The position numbers and the translations under genes were made by a program. Source: Candidatus Eiseniibacteriota bacterium (GTDB lineage Bacteria; Eisenbacteria; RBG-16-71-46; JABDJR01). Taken from it: 6,565 nt of DNA. This document shows, piece by piece, positions 1-6,159 of this stretch (its first letter is position 1; the number at the start of each line of letters is the position of its first letter). The stretch spans positions 1-6,565 of the forward strand of contig JABDJR010000482.1 of the NCBI GenBank assembly GCA_013003415.1, read 5' to 3'. The notes under the pieces are model-generated. The model saw only the letters and a list, made by a program, of their open reading frames with translations. It did not search any database and was not told the DNA's origin.

Positions 1-666
1 CGTCTGCGCCACGAGCTAAGAAATTTCACCGTGATTGGAACTCCAAACGAGTTGTCTCGGCAGGTGGTTTCTTTGAATTGGCGTTCCCTCATTGCCGTGT
101 TGTCCATGGTGGGTATGGTGACACTCATGGTCACCAAAGTTCTTCCTGCGGTCATGGCGGTTCTCATCGCGGCGGTGGTGATGGTTCTGGGGGGCTGTGT
201 GAATCGAAGGCAACCCTATCGAGCCATTGGTTGGCAAAGTGTGGTGCTGATTGCGGCCATGATTCCTATGAGCACAGCTCTCTCTATTACGGGTGGGGCT
301 GAACTCATCGCGCAGAAGTTAGTCAGCACGTTTGGCTCAGTAGGGCCTACCGCACTGCTGGCCGGGGCTTTCGTGCTCACCGCGGGCTTCAGCCAAGTGC
401 TCAGTAACACGGCTACAACCGTTCTTATGGCTCCCATTGTTTTGCAGGCGGCTGTAGTCTCGGATATTTCGCCCTATCCCATGCTCATGATGGTGGCGGT
501 GGGGGCGTCGGCAGCTTTTCTGACTCCGATAAGTTCCACCACCAACCTCATGGTGATGACCCCAGGTGGGTATCGCTTCACCGACTACGCGAAGGTGGGG
601 TTCCCGCTCATATTGTTGTTCCTGACAGTCAGCCTCATCCTCGTCCCTATCATTTGGCCGTTGTAG
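1..666 (+). CDS. SLC13/DASS-family anion permease, C-terminal part (5' end outside window)
   Basis: This is the C-terminal part of a membrane permease of the SLC13/DASS (ArsB/NhaD-like) group, which move di- and tricarboxylates, sulfate or similar anions, usually with sodium. The frame is open to the left edge, giving 221 visible residues. The first valine codon that could serve as a start (GTG at 31) is internal. Visible residues 1-25 are soluble and fit the tail of the RCK_C/TrkA-C insert found mid-protein in many members. Hydrophobic segments follow at about 27-65, 77-100, 115-150 and 158-221. The signature SNT motif lies at visible residues 135-137 (LSNTATT), the second of the two SNT motifs expected in this fold. 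The later LTPISSTTNLMV and PGGYRFTDY segments match the family's C-terminal substrate-site region. The gene ends in TAG and converges on the kinase gene 40 bp away, so it is not part of that operon. The substrate cannot be assigned from this fragment. The family call is firm. Confidence 0.88.
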   Translation, partial: RLRHELRNFTVIGTPNELSRQVVSLNWRSLIAVLSMVGMVTLMVTKVLPAVMAVLIAAVVMVLGGCVNRRQPYRAIGWQSVVLIAAMIPMSTALSITGGAELIAQKLVSTFGSVGPTALLAGAFVLTAGFSQVLSNTATTVLMAPIVLQAAVVSDISPYPMLMMVAVGASAAFLTPISSTTNLMVMTPGGYRFTDYAKVGFPLILLFLTVSLILVPIIWPL

Positions 667-679
667 AGCATCTAGTTTG

Positions 680-689
680 CGAGGCCTCG
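680..689. other. 10-bp perfect palindrome in the convergent 40-bp gap
   Basis: CGAGGCCTCG reads identically on both strands and sits between the two converging stop codons. It could contribute to a shared transcription end. However, it has no loop of its own, would fold into only a 3-bp stem with a 4-base loop, and has no T-run on either side. I therefore do not call it a terminator, and no better terminator is visible in the gap. Confidence 0.25.
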
Positions 690-706
690 TACCTAATCGG
701 TAACTC

Positions 707-3376
707 CTAGGGGGAAGAGAGGGCGGGAAACGCGTTCAACCAATTGGTGATGACGACAATTTTCGCTTCAAAGCCCTCGTCCACGTCGCGTAGTGCCAAG
801 AGTCGTGAGCCATCTGAGGTTGCGGTGAGGGGGCCTGAGAACGTAAACAAAAACTCGGGAGTTTCCGCACGCAAACGGGGTTCTGTTTCTACGCGCACGG
901 ACATGACATCGCCTCGGGCTCCGCGGAACAGAATCTCGTTCTGCGTGATCCATTGAGGAGCCAGGGCCGCGGCCGATGTCAGACGTAGTTTCTGCCCAGG
1001 TGACGGAAAGGAATTGATGTAGATGTTGGGGTTGTTGTCGATCTCGGTATAGACGATCCAATTCCCATCTGTAGAAAAGTCCGCCTGCTGCTCTTGAGTG
1101 GTTCTATTCACATAGGGATAGTCTCCACCCGAGGAATCGGTAGGGGAGATCCAGAGATCCATTCGCGTGCCCAACCCAAGTTGTTCATAGAGGAAGTGCT
1201 TTCCGTCTGGGCTCCAGGCATTGGGGTTCTTAAACGTGGCCGGATTGTCTGTAATTCGGGTTATTCCGCCTCCACCAGGAAAGGGTTCACGATAAATCCT
1301 CCAAGGGCCATCGGTGCTCATGGAGTAGGCAAGTGAGGATCCATCGGGAGACCACTTGGGATCTGTTTTTAGGCCCGTGCCAGTGGTAAAACGTTCAAGT
1401 ATGTTGCGACCGAACTCATACACAAAGATTTCAGACTCCTCCGGGGAAATATTGTGAGCGAAGGCAACCCGACTTCCATCCGGAGAAATATCGGGAAACA
1501 TGTAGTCGCCAGGTCTAATGTCGATCGAGCCGGTGATGTCGCCTGCCCGGTTCATCCACACAAACTCAGCGAGTCGTTCACGAGTATTGGGATAAATGAG
1601 GTGCCCGTTTCGTGAGACAGATGCGGCCTGGGAACCACTGGCCTGGGGCCGACGAGGAGCGGCCCCAATGCTGATGGGATCACCCAAAAGTTCAAGGCGC
1701 TCCACATCGAACCGCTGAGCGATGAGACGTTTTGCGCGTTGGTAGATAAGGTACCCGGGCTCGACATAGATCGGGCTCGCAACGGAATCGAGGATGTGAA
1801 CAGGAGGCCGCCCGTCCACATGACCAACGAAGACCTTATGAAGGCCAAGACGGGAGGGTAAGGACACGTAGAGAAAGGTCTCTCCATCAGGCAAGAAGTG
1901 AGGGAAGCGGTGATTCGTTTCGCCTTCCTCCTCATTGAGCGTGGTCGCAGGTTCCGGAGTACCGCCACGAGCGGGAATTCTGTAGAGGGGGCCCTGGCCT
2001 CGGGCATGGAGAATGTAGTCTTTACCCCAACTGCCTCCCCGGCCCGACGCGACATCGAATAGGGCGAGAGTTTCCCCGTCGACGATGGAAACCGTCCTTA
2101 GTTTTCCCGAAGCATTGAAAGCGATTTTTTCTCCATCGGGGGACCAAAAGGGGGCGAAACCGGATTCTGTCCCTGGGATTGGAGTCGATTCAAGCGAGTT
2201 CAGGGGGCGGAGGTGGAGTTGGGTACCGTCGTCCCCCCGAGCAATGAAAACGAGGTTCTCGCCGGTTGGACTAATGGCCATCTGATAGGGGCCGACCGCC
2301 AGGGAAGCCCCGGGCGGTGCCGACACTTCAAACCGGATGGATGTGGGAGGCGTGGGTTCTTCTGAAAACTGAGGGGCCAGCAACTTCCACCCGGTCAGTA
2401 AGCCCAAAAGAACAAGCGCGGCACCGACGCCCAACGCCGGTCCGAAGGAAATGCCTCGAGCCCTCTGCTCATCCTCAAACTCAATCCCGCTATGCACATT
2501 TGAGGAAGAGCCGAGTAAAGAGGAGTCCTTCGCACCGTCTTCCAAAAACACGCGTGCTTCTCCAATATCTCGAAGACGTCGGAGAGGGTCGCGCTCCAGG
2601 CATCGTTCCAAAAGCCGAACCAAACCGGGCGAGGTGTCTTCCGGCAATTGCTCCCAATGGATCTCTTCGCGCAAAACCGAGGCGAGGGTGTCGCTAATGG
2701 TTTCGCCCTGGAAGAGTTTTTTTCCAGTGAGCAGCTCATACACCACCACGCCGAAAGACCAAATGTCGGCGCGACGATCGACTTTGCGACCCCGGGCTTG
2801 TTCGGGACTCATGTAGGCCGCAGTTCCCAAAATGACGCCGCCGTGGCTCATGGCAGCGGTGATGGTGGGGGAGTGCTCCATGTTTTCTTCGCCTGCGGTT
2901 TCGCCGGCAAAGGCTCGAGCCAAACCGAAGTCGAGGATCTTCACTTTGCCGTCGGTGCCCAGCTTAATGTTGGCGGGTTTCAGGTCGCGATGAACAACGC
3001 CCTTTTCATGAGCTTCCTCCAGACCGGCCGCAATTTGCCTTGCGATGTCGAGGACTTCTTCTTCCGGTGCCGCTCCTTGATCGATGCGACCCGTGAGGTC
3101 AGAACCTTCCGCCAATTCCATGGCCAGGGCAACGCGTTGGTTGTCCTCTTCGAGCCCAAAGATGCCGGCAATGTTGGGATGCTGGAGCGAAGCCAGTACT
3201 TTCGCTTCGCGCCGGAAGCGAGCGAGACGTTCGGGGTCGTGGGCAAAGTCCTCGGGCAGAACTTTGAGGGCAACTTCTCGCCCCAGCTTGGTGTCGAGAG
3301 CGCGGTGAACTTCACCCATGCCACCCCGACCAAGAAGCCCCAGAATTTTATAGTGGGCAAAGTTTGTTTCCGACAA
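707..3376 (-). CDS. Membrane Ser/Thr protein kinase with C-terminal TolB/PD40 beta-propeller
   Basis: An 889-residue Hanks-type (PknB-like) kinase fused to a propeller. The cytoplasmic kinase domain spans about residues 9-280. It has a glycine loop GRGGMGEV (16-23), the ATP-binding Lys38 in VALK, a helix-C Glu57, the catalytic HRDLKPAN (129-136), DFG (149-151), GTAAYMSPEQ (184-193) and DIWSFG (204-209). All catalytic residues are present, so it should be active. A polar linker (281-308) leads to one membrane span at about 311-330. The remaining ~540 residues carry repeated PD40/WD40-like strands (ISPTG at 368, WSPDG at 411, then FLPDG, ISPDG, two more WSPDG and FSTDG), predicting an extracytoplasmic propeller that may bind a ligand or protein. 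The start is TTG: no ATG or GTG lies between it and the upstream in-frame stop, GGAGG sits 4 bases before it, and the kinase fold begins directly after. It lies 113 bp downstream of the SGNH gene on the same strand. Its target is unknown. Confidence 0.93.
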   Translation of the reverse strand: MSETNFAHYKILGLLGRGGMGEVHRALDTKLGREVALKVLPEDFAHDPERLARFRREAKVLASLQHPNIAGIFGLEEDNQRVALAMELAEGSDLTGRIDQGAAPEEEVLDIARQIAAGLEEAHEKGVVHRDLKPANIKLGTDGKVKILDFGLARAFAGETAGEENMEHSPTITAAMSHGGVILGTAAYMSPEQARGRKVDRRADIWSFGVVVYELLTGKKLFQGETISDTLASVLREEIHWEQLPEDTSPGLVRLLERCLERDPLRRLRDIGEARVFLEDGAKDSSLLGSSSNVHSGIEFEDEQRARGISFGPALGVGAALVLLGLLTGWKLLAPQFSEEPTPPTSIRFEVSAPPGASLAVGPYQMAISPTGENLVFIARGDDGTQLHLRPLNSLESTPIPGTESGFAPFWSPDGEKIAFNASGKLRTVSIVDGETLALFDVASGRGGSWGKDYILHARGQGPLYRIPARGGTPEPATTLNEEEGETNHRFPHFLPDGETFLYVSLPSRLGLHKVFVGHVDGRPPVHILDSVASPIYVEPGYLIYQRAKRLIAQRFDVERLELLGDPISIGAAPRRPQASGSQAASVSRNGHLIYPNTRERLAEFVWMNRAGDITGSIDIRPGDYMFPDISPDGSRVAFAHNISPEESEIFVYEFGRNILERFTTGTGLKTDPKWSPDGSSLAYSMSTDGPWRIYREPFPGGGGITRITDNPATFKNPNAWSPDGKHFLYEQLGLGTRMDLWISPTDSSGGDYPYVNRTTQEQQADFSTDGNWIVYTEIDNNPNIYINSFPSPGQKLRLTSAAALAPQWITQNEILFRGARGDVMSVRVETEPRLRAETPEFLFTFSGPLTATSDGSRLLALRDVDEGFEAKIVVITNWLNAFPALSSP

Positions 3377-3380
3377 ATGG

Positions 3381-3385
3381 CCTCC
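3381..3385 (-). promoter_or_regulatory. Shine-Dalgarno site of the kinase gene (decides a TTG start)
   Basis: On the minus strand GGAGG is followed by four bases and then TTG at 3376-3374. No ATG or GTG occurs in this frame back to the in-frame TAG upstream, so this site supports TTG as the start. Confidence 0.75.
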
Positions 3386-3422
3386 GGGACGCGCTTGGGG
3401 TTGGGCACGATTCAGATCACGA

Positions 3423-3452
3423 AGTGTAGAGGGGGAGTAGGGTCTCTAGCAA
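3423..3452 (-). promoter_or_regulatory. Weak candidate promoter for the kinase gene
   Basis: On the minus strand TTGCTA (3452-3447) is separated by 18 bases from TACACT (3428-3423). Each hexamer matches the sigma-70 consensus at four of six positions. It would start transcription about 40 bases before the TTG codon. The -35 overlaps the last base of the hairpin arm. The match is poor enough to be chance, and the kinase may instead be read through from the MBOAT promoter. Confidence 0.22.
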
Positions 3453-3489
3453 GGCTGGCTGGGGTCTGAATGAAACGACGAGCCAGCCT
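3452..3489 (-). terminator. Hairpin after the SGNH gene (possible terminator or attenuator)
   Basis: AGGCTGGCT and its exact reverse complement AGCCAGCCT form a perfect 9-bp stem with a 20-base loop. On the minus strand the stem starts at the base after the SGNH stop codon. No U-run follows the 3' arm (the next bases are TGCTAGAG), so it is not a standard intrinsic terminator. It could reduce read-through into the kinase gene, protect the upstream mRNA from 3' decay, or mark an RNA-processing point between the two genes. Confidence 0.5.
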
Positions 3490-4602
3490 CTAGCCGGGAG
3501 TGTTCCCCTCGGAAAGGGCTTTTCGGATCAGCGGCATCAAGGCGGTCGTGTAATTGACCGCATCTTCTGCGGTCAGGTGCGACCATTCAGGACATCGGAA
3601 TCCAGCCAGCTCTGGGTAGTCCTCGAAGTGAATTCCAGGGGCCCCTGTAACTTGGAGCATGAGATCCCAGGTTTGTTCACGAGGCGAAAATTTCGTTTCG
3701 AGTTCGCGGAGCGTATCTGTCGATGGCGGTCGAATAAAGACAACTTTGGCGCCGCGACTGCGGACCTTATCGACCGCAACCCGAATGCGTTTAAGATACT
3801 GCTCTGAGTTTGCCTTCAACATACCCTGAAATTCCTCGGGGCTGAGGTGGGGCGGTGGGGGAGGTGGGGTAAACAGCGGAGGCCAGGTTTGTTGAATAAG
3901 CTTTGCTCGCTCGCTTCCAAAGTCACAGCGGTCCCACATGCGAGCTTGCCGGTATTCATCCATCCCCGCGAAGTAGGCTGGAAGTACAGGCGGAAGATTT
4001 GGGACCGCACCGGGTCTATCTGGCAAATCGATATGATTCAGCAGCGCTTCGAGGGTTAGGTCTTCAGGATTAATGAAAGCAAGACGGCTCTGCAGAAAGG
4101 ACGCAACCCGCAACCCAATTTTCTGGGACGGTGACCAATTGTCGTAGCGGCCGGTAGCTCTTCGCGCCCACTCAACCGGAGGCCCTTGGGGTACGAACCA
4201 AAGCCCAGGTGCCACGCCAAGGATGAGGACACCATCGAAACCCTCTTGATCAGCTACATGTTCCAGAAGTCCTACCGGATTTGTCCCGGGCATGGCGAGT
4301 TGCAAAGGGCGCTCGGTGTTCATTTCGCGAGCATAGGTGTCGAGATCGAAGTCGAACTGAATTCGAGAAGAGCCGATGACCACGGTCTGCCCAGGGACTT
4401 GTCCGACCTGGGAACGAACGAGGGACCACCGATCTGCTGTATCGTTCAACGATGGTCCGTATCCTTTGCCCCTAACGGTAATCTCCCAAAGGCTTATCGC
4501 GAGCAACGCGAGGACGATTCCCACCACCGCGGCCAGTACCCATTGTCCCCGCGGTATGGACCGTTCGAAAGCAGAATCAGAATTGGAAGTAGATGAAGGC
4601 AT
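3490..4602 (-). CDS. Membrane-anchored SGNH-hydrolase-like partner of the MBOAT acyltransferase (DltD/AlgJ-like)
   Basis: A 370-residue protein predicted to work outside the inner membrane with the MBOAT protein encoded just upstream, handing an acyl group to a polymer. Residues 1-20 are polar, about 21-39 form a signal anchor, and the rest should be periplasmic. The motif GSSR (77-80, in VVIGSSRIQFD) fits SGNH block I with Ser79 as the nucleophile, similar to the GSSE form in DltD. Near the end, EWSHLTAEDAVNYT (339-352) fits block V with His342. The usual Asp three residues before that His is Glu339. Residues 246-251 are six prolines in a row, in a loop before a helical stretch. The ATG overlaps the MBOAT 3' end by 26 bp, with AGGGG 7 bases upstream, which suggests translational coupling. 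Overall similarity to named families is weak, so the call rests on the motifs, the anchor and the neighbour. Acetyl transfer and the polymer substrate are inferred. Confidence 0.75.
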   Translation of the reverse strand: MPSSTSNSDSAFERSIPRGQWVLAAVVGIVLALLAISLWEITVRGKGYGPSLNDTADRWSLVRSQVGQVPGQTVVIGSSRIQFDFDLDTYAREMNTERPLQLAMPGTNPVGLLEHVADQEGFDGVLILGVAPGLWFVPQGPPVEWARRATGRYDNWSPSQKIGLRVASFLQSRLAFINPEDLTLEALLNHIDLPDRPGAVPNLPPVLPAYFAGMDEYRQARMWDRCDFGSERAKLIQQTWPPLFTPPPPPPHLSPEEFQGMLKANSEQYLKRIRVAVDKVRSRGAKVVFIRPPSTDTLRELETKFSPREQTWDLMLQVTGAPGIHFEDYPELAGFRCPEWSHLTAEDAVNYTTALMPLIRKALSEGNTPG

Positions 4603-6013
4603 TGTCCGACCCCTGGCTGAGAATGATAAGTATCAACATGGCGGCCCACACGATTCCGTGAGCCCACCCGGGAAGGCGCTCAGCTGCGGCTTCAACCGAG
4701 ATCGATCGGTGCACGCAATGCGAAATGAGGAGGGCACCGATGACGACCGTAATCTTAAGCATGGCGAGGGATGACAACACCTGAGCCCCATCGGGGATGA
4801 TACCCGCCATCGATAACAAGAGAAGTTTTGCAGTGGCGAAATCGGGCGCCCGGAAGAAAACCCAGGCAATGTTGATCAACAGATAAGTGATGGCGCCAAG
4901 GAGAACCTTGCCACCCCAACTGCCGGTTAAAGACTGACTCCACGGCTTGTCACCAAAGCGCCCTTTTAGGAAACGTTCGGCACCGAGGTACCCGCCGTGC
5001 AGCCCGCCCCACACCACAAAATTCCAGCTCGCTCCGTGCCAAAGGCCGCCAAGAAGCATAGTGATCATCAGATTCACGTTGGTTCGAATGCGCCCCTTGC
5101 GGTTTCCCCCAAGGGGAACGTAAAGATAGTCTCGAAGCCAGGTGGAAAGTGAGATGTGCCAGCGCCGCCAGAAGTCGCTAAACCCCACCGCGGCGTAGGG
5201 ACAGCGGAAGTTGTCAGGTAGGGAGAATCCGAAACACAAGGCAGCCCCAATCGCGGTGGTGGAGTAACCGGCGAAATCAAAAAAGATCTGACCGCTGAAG
5301 GCGAGCACACCTAACCACGCATCGAGAGTGGCTAGGGGGCCGCGGGCCCAACCGAAAACGGTTTCTGCCGAAGGGGCAAGCATGATGTCGGCAAGTACAA
5401 TTTTTTGAAACATCCCGAGGGTCATCAGGAACAGTCCCCATGAAAACATTTGGCGCGTAGCCCGTCGGGCGGTTGCCGCTTGGGGAAGGAAGTGGGTCGC
5501 CCGAACAATGGGGCCAGCCACGAGCTGGGGGAAGAACGTGACGTAGAGGGCGAAATCGAGAAATGAGTTTGATGGTTTGGATCGTTTTAGGAAGACGTCC
5601 AAGGTGTAGCTCATGGTCTGAAACGTGTAGAACGAGATGCCGACGGGGAGGATGATGCTAGGTTTCGCAGCCTCAAAGGTCATTCCGTAGAAACCGACCA
5701 CGTTCTGGAAGTTCTCTAGCACGAATCCACCGTACTTAAAAAAACCAAGCAGACCCAAGTTCGCAAACAGGCTAACGCACAGGAGGGCGATGCGTGGTCC
5801 GCGACGCTCATGGGTCGCCATGGCCTTGGCCGCATACCAGTCGACGAAGGTGGAAATCCACAGCAAGATGACGAAGGGGGGGTTCCAGGCCGCGTAGAAA
5901 AGATAGCTGCCGACAAGCAACAGAACCTTTTGCAAACGCCAGTCGCGCAGGCTGTAGTAGAAAGCAAGCAACGCGAAGAAAAAGACAACGAATGTCAGTG
6001 AGTTAAATAACAA
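4577..6013 (-). CDS. MBOAT-family membrane O-acyltransferase (AlgI-like)
   Basis: A 478-residue multi-spanning inner-membrane protein of the AlgI/PatA/DltB branch of MBOAT enzymes, close to the usual 460-520 residues. These proteins carry an acyl group, normally acetyl, across the membrane for O-acylation of extracytoplasmic polymers such as alginate, cellulose, peptidoglycan or teichoic acid. Family marks include the N-terminus MLFNSLTF, LPVGISFYTFQTMSYTLDV (122-140), FPQLVAGPI (161-169), FFDFAGYS (244-251), FWRRWHISLSTWLRDYLYVPLGG (281-303, with His286), LGGLWHGASWNF (321-332, with His326, equivalent to the essential AlgI/DltB histidine) and the terminal FIYFQF. Both conserved histidines are present. 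The start codon is TTG: it places the family's N-terminal Met exactly, the next Met is residue 65, and AAAGGTGA precedes it by three bases. It is the first gene after the predicted promoter and overlaps its SGNH partner. The family is certain. The name algI is not used because no alginate genes are visible. Confidence 0.95.
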   Translation of the reverse strand: MLFNSLTFVVFFFALLAFYYSLRDWRLQKVLLLVGSYLFYAAWNPPFVILLWISTFVDWYAAKAMATHERRGPRIALLCVSLFANLGLLGFFKYGGFVLENFQNVVGFYGMTFEAAKPSIILPVGISFYTFQTMSYTLDVFLKRSKPSNSFLDFALYVTFFPQLVAGPIVRATHFLPQAATARRATRQMFSWGLFLMTLGMFQKIVLADIMLAPSAETVFGWARGPLATLDAWLGVLAFSGQIFFDFAGYSTTAIGAALCFGFSLPDNFRCPYAAVGFSDFWRRWHISLSTWLRDYLYVPLGGNRKGRIRTNVNLMITMLLGGLWHGASWNFVVWGGLHGGYLGAERFLKGRFGDKPWSQSLTGSWGGKVLLGAITYLLINIAWVFFRAPDFATAKLLLLSMAGIIPDGAQVLSSLAMLKITVVIGALLISHCVHRSISVEAAAERLPGWAHGIVWAAMLILIILSQGSDNAFIYFQF

Positions 6014-6016
6014 CGG

Positions 6017-6024
6017 TCACCTTT
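6017..6024 (-). promoter_or_regulatory. Shine-Dalgarno site of the MBOAT gene (decides a TTG start)
   Basis: AAAGGTGA on the minus strand lies three bases before TTG at 6013-6011. GGTGA pairs with the 3' end of 16S rRNA. With the conserved MLFNS N-terminus starting exactly at this codon, it supports TTG over any downstream ATG. Confidence 0.65.
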
Positions 6025-6055
6025 GGATAACCTGGACTCGGGCCCAGTGGTGAAG

Positions 6056-6066
6056 AGTTACTAACA
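6056..6066. repeat. Palindromic element, copy 1 (AGTTACTAACA)
   Basis: Contains GTTACTAAC, a dyad of the form GTTA-N-TAAC. It lies at or just after the predicted transcription start of the MBOAT operon. A second copy of the same dyad lies upstream of the -35 box, with centres 56 bp apart. It is a possible operator half of a pair. Confidence 0.4.
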
Positions 6067-6083
6067 TCGCCGGATACTGGCGA
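6067..6083. promoter_or_regulatory. Dyad overlapping the -10 box (TCGCC-N7-GGCGA)
   Basis: Five-base arms in perfect inverted repeat around a 7-base centre cover the predicted -10 hexamer (6074-6079) of the MBOAT promoter. The position fits a repressor site, but short dyads are common, so this is a weak call. Confidence 0.25.
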
Positions 6084-6102
6084 GGATCACATTTCTTGTC
6101 AA
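6074..6102 (-). promoter_or_regulatory. Predicted sigma-70-type promoter for the MBOAT-SGNH operon
   Basis: On the minus strand a perfect TTGACA (-35, 6102-6097) is followed after exactly 17 bases by CAGTAT (-10, 6079-6074), which keeps the conserved A at position 2, A at position 5 and T at position 6. Transcription would start near 6067, giving an untranslated leader of about 54 bases. It lies in the only gap of useful size upstream of the MBOAT gene. It may also drive the kinase gene if the downstream hairpin is read through. Confidence 0.55.
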
Positions 6103-6111
6103 TCCCCCGTC

Positions 6112-6122
6112 AGTTAATAACT
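6112..6122. repeat. Palindromic element, copy 2 (AGTTAATAACT)
   Basis: A perfect 11-base palindrome around a central A, sharing AGTTANTAAC with the copy at 6056. It ends about 10 bp upstream of the -35 box, so the two copies bracket the predicted promoter, as a pair of sites for a dimeric regulator might. Confidence 0.4.
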
Positions 6123-6159
6123 CCGGGTGGACCTCTGCGCGGATCTTTTCATCGACACT

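Noticed and set aside
31..33. GTG as the start codon of the permease gene
   Set aside because: The frame is open upstream to the window edge, and a protein starting here would lack the N-terminal half that the transporter fold needs. It is an internal valine.
667..706. Bidirectional intrinsic terminator between the converging genes
   Set aside because: The only notable structure is a loopless 10-bp palindrome and a 4-bp arm pair. No stable stem followed by a T-run is present on either strand.
1552..2055. A 167-codon open frame on the minus strand
   Set aside because: It is an alternative frame inside the propeller part of the kinase gene, with no recognisable domain.
3336..3342. The zero-interest pointer entry at this position in the findings
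   Set aside because: Nothing unusual is seen in these kinase-domain bases. The intended observation is the one at 3577-3588, and the pointer should be ignored.
707..3376. Pseudokinase
   Set aside because: Lys38, Glu57, the HRD motif, Asn136 and DFG are all intact, so loss of activity is not supported.
2648..3469. A 273-codon open frame on the plus strand
   Set aside because: It lies opposite the kinase-domain region, whose catalytic motifs are intact. The translation shows no recognisable domain, so it is a codon-bias shadow of the real gene.
4376..4774. A 132-codon open frame on the plus strand across the MBOAT-SGNH junction
   Set aside because: It is antisense to two well-supported genes, and its translation resembles no known protein.
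4577..6013. Naming the MBOAT gene algI or dltB
   Set aside because: The family is clear, but no alginate or teichoic acid genes are visible, so a specific name would claim a substrate the sequence does not show.
6123..6159. Terminator after the GNAT gene
   Set aside because: Only a 4-bp arm pair (TCCG and CGGA) with a 14-base loop is visible, with no U-run.
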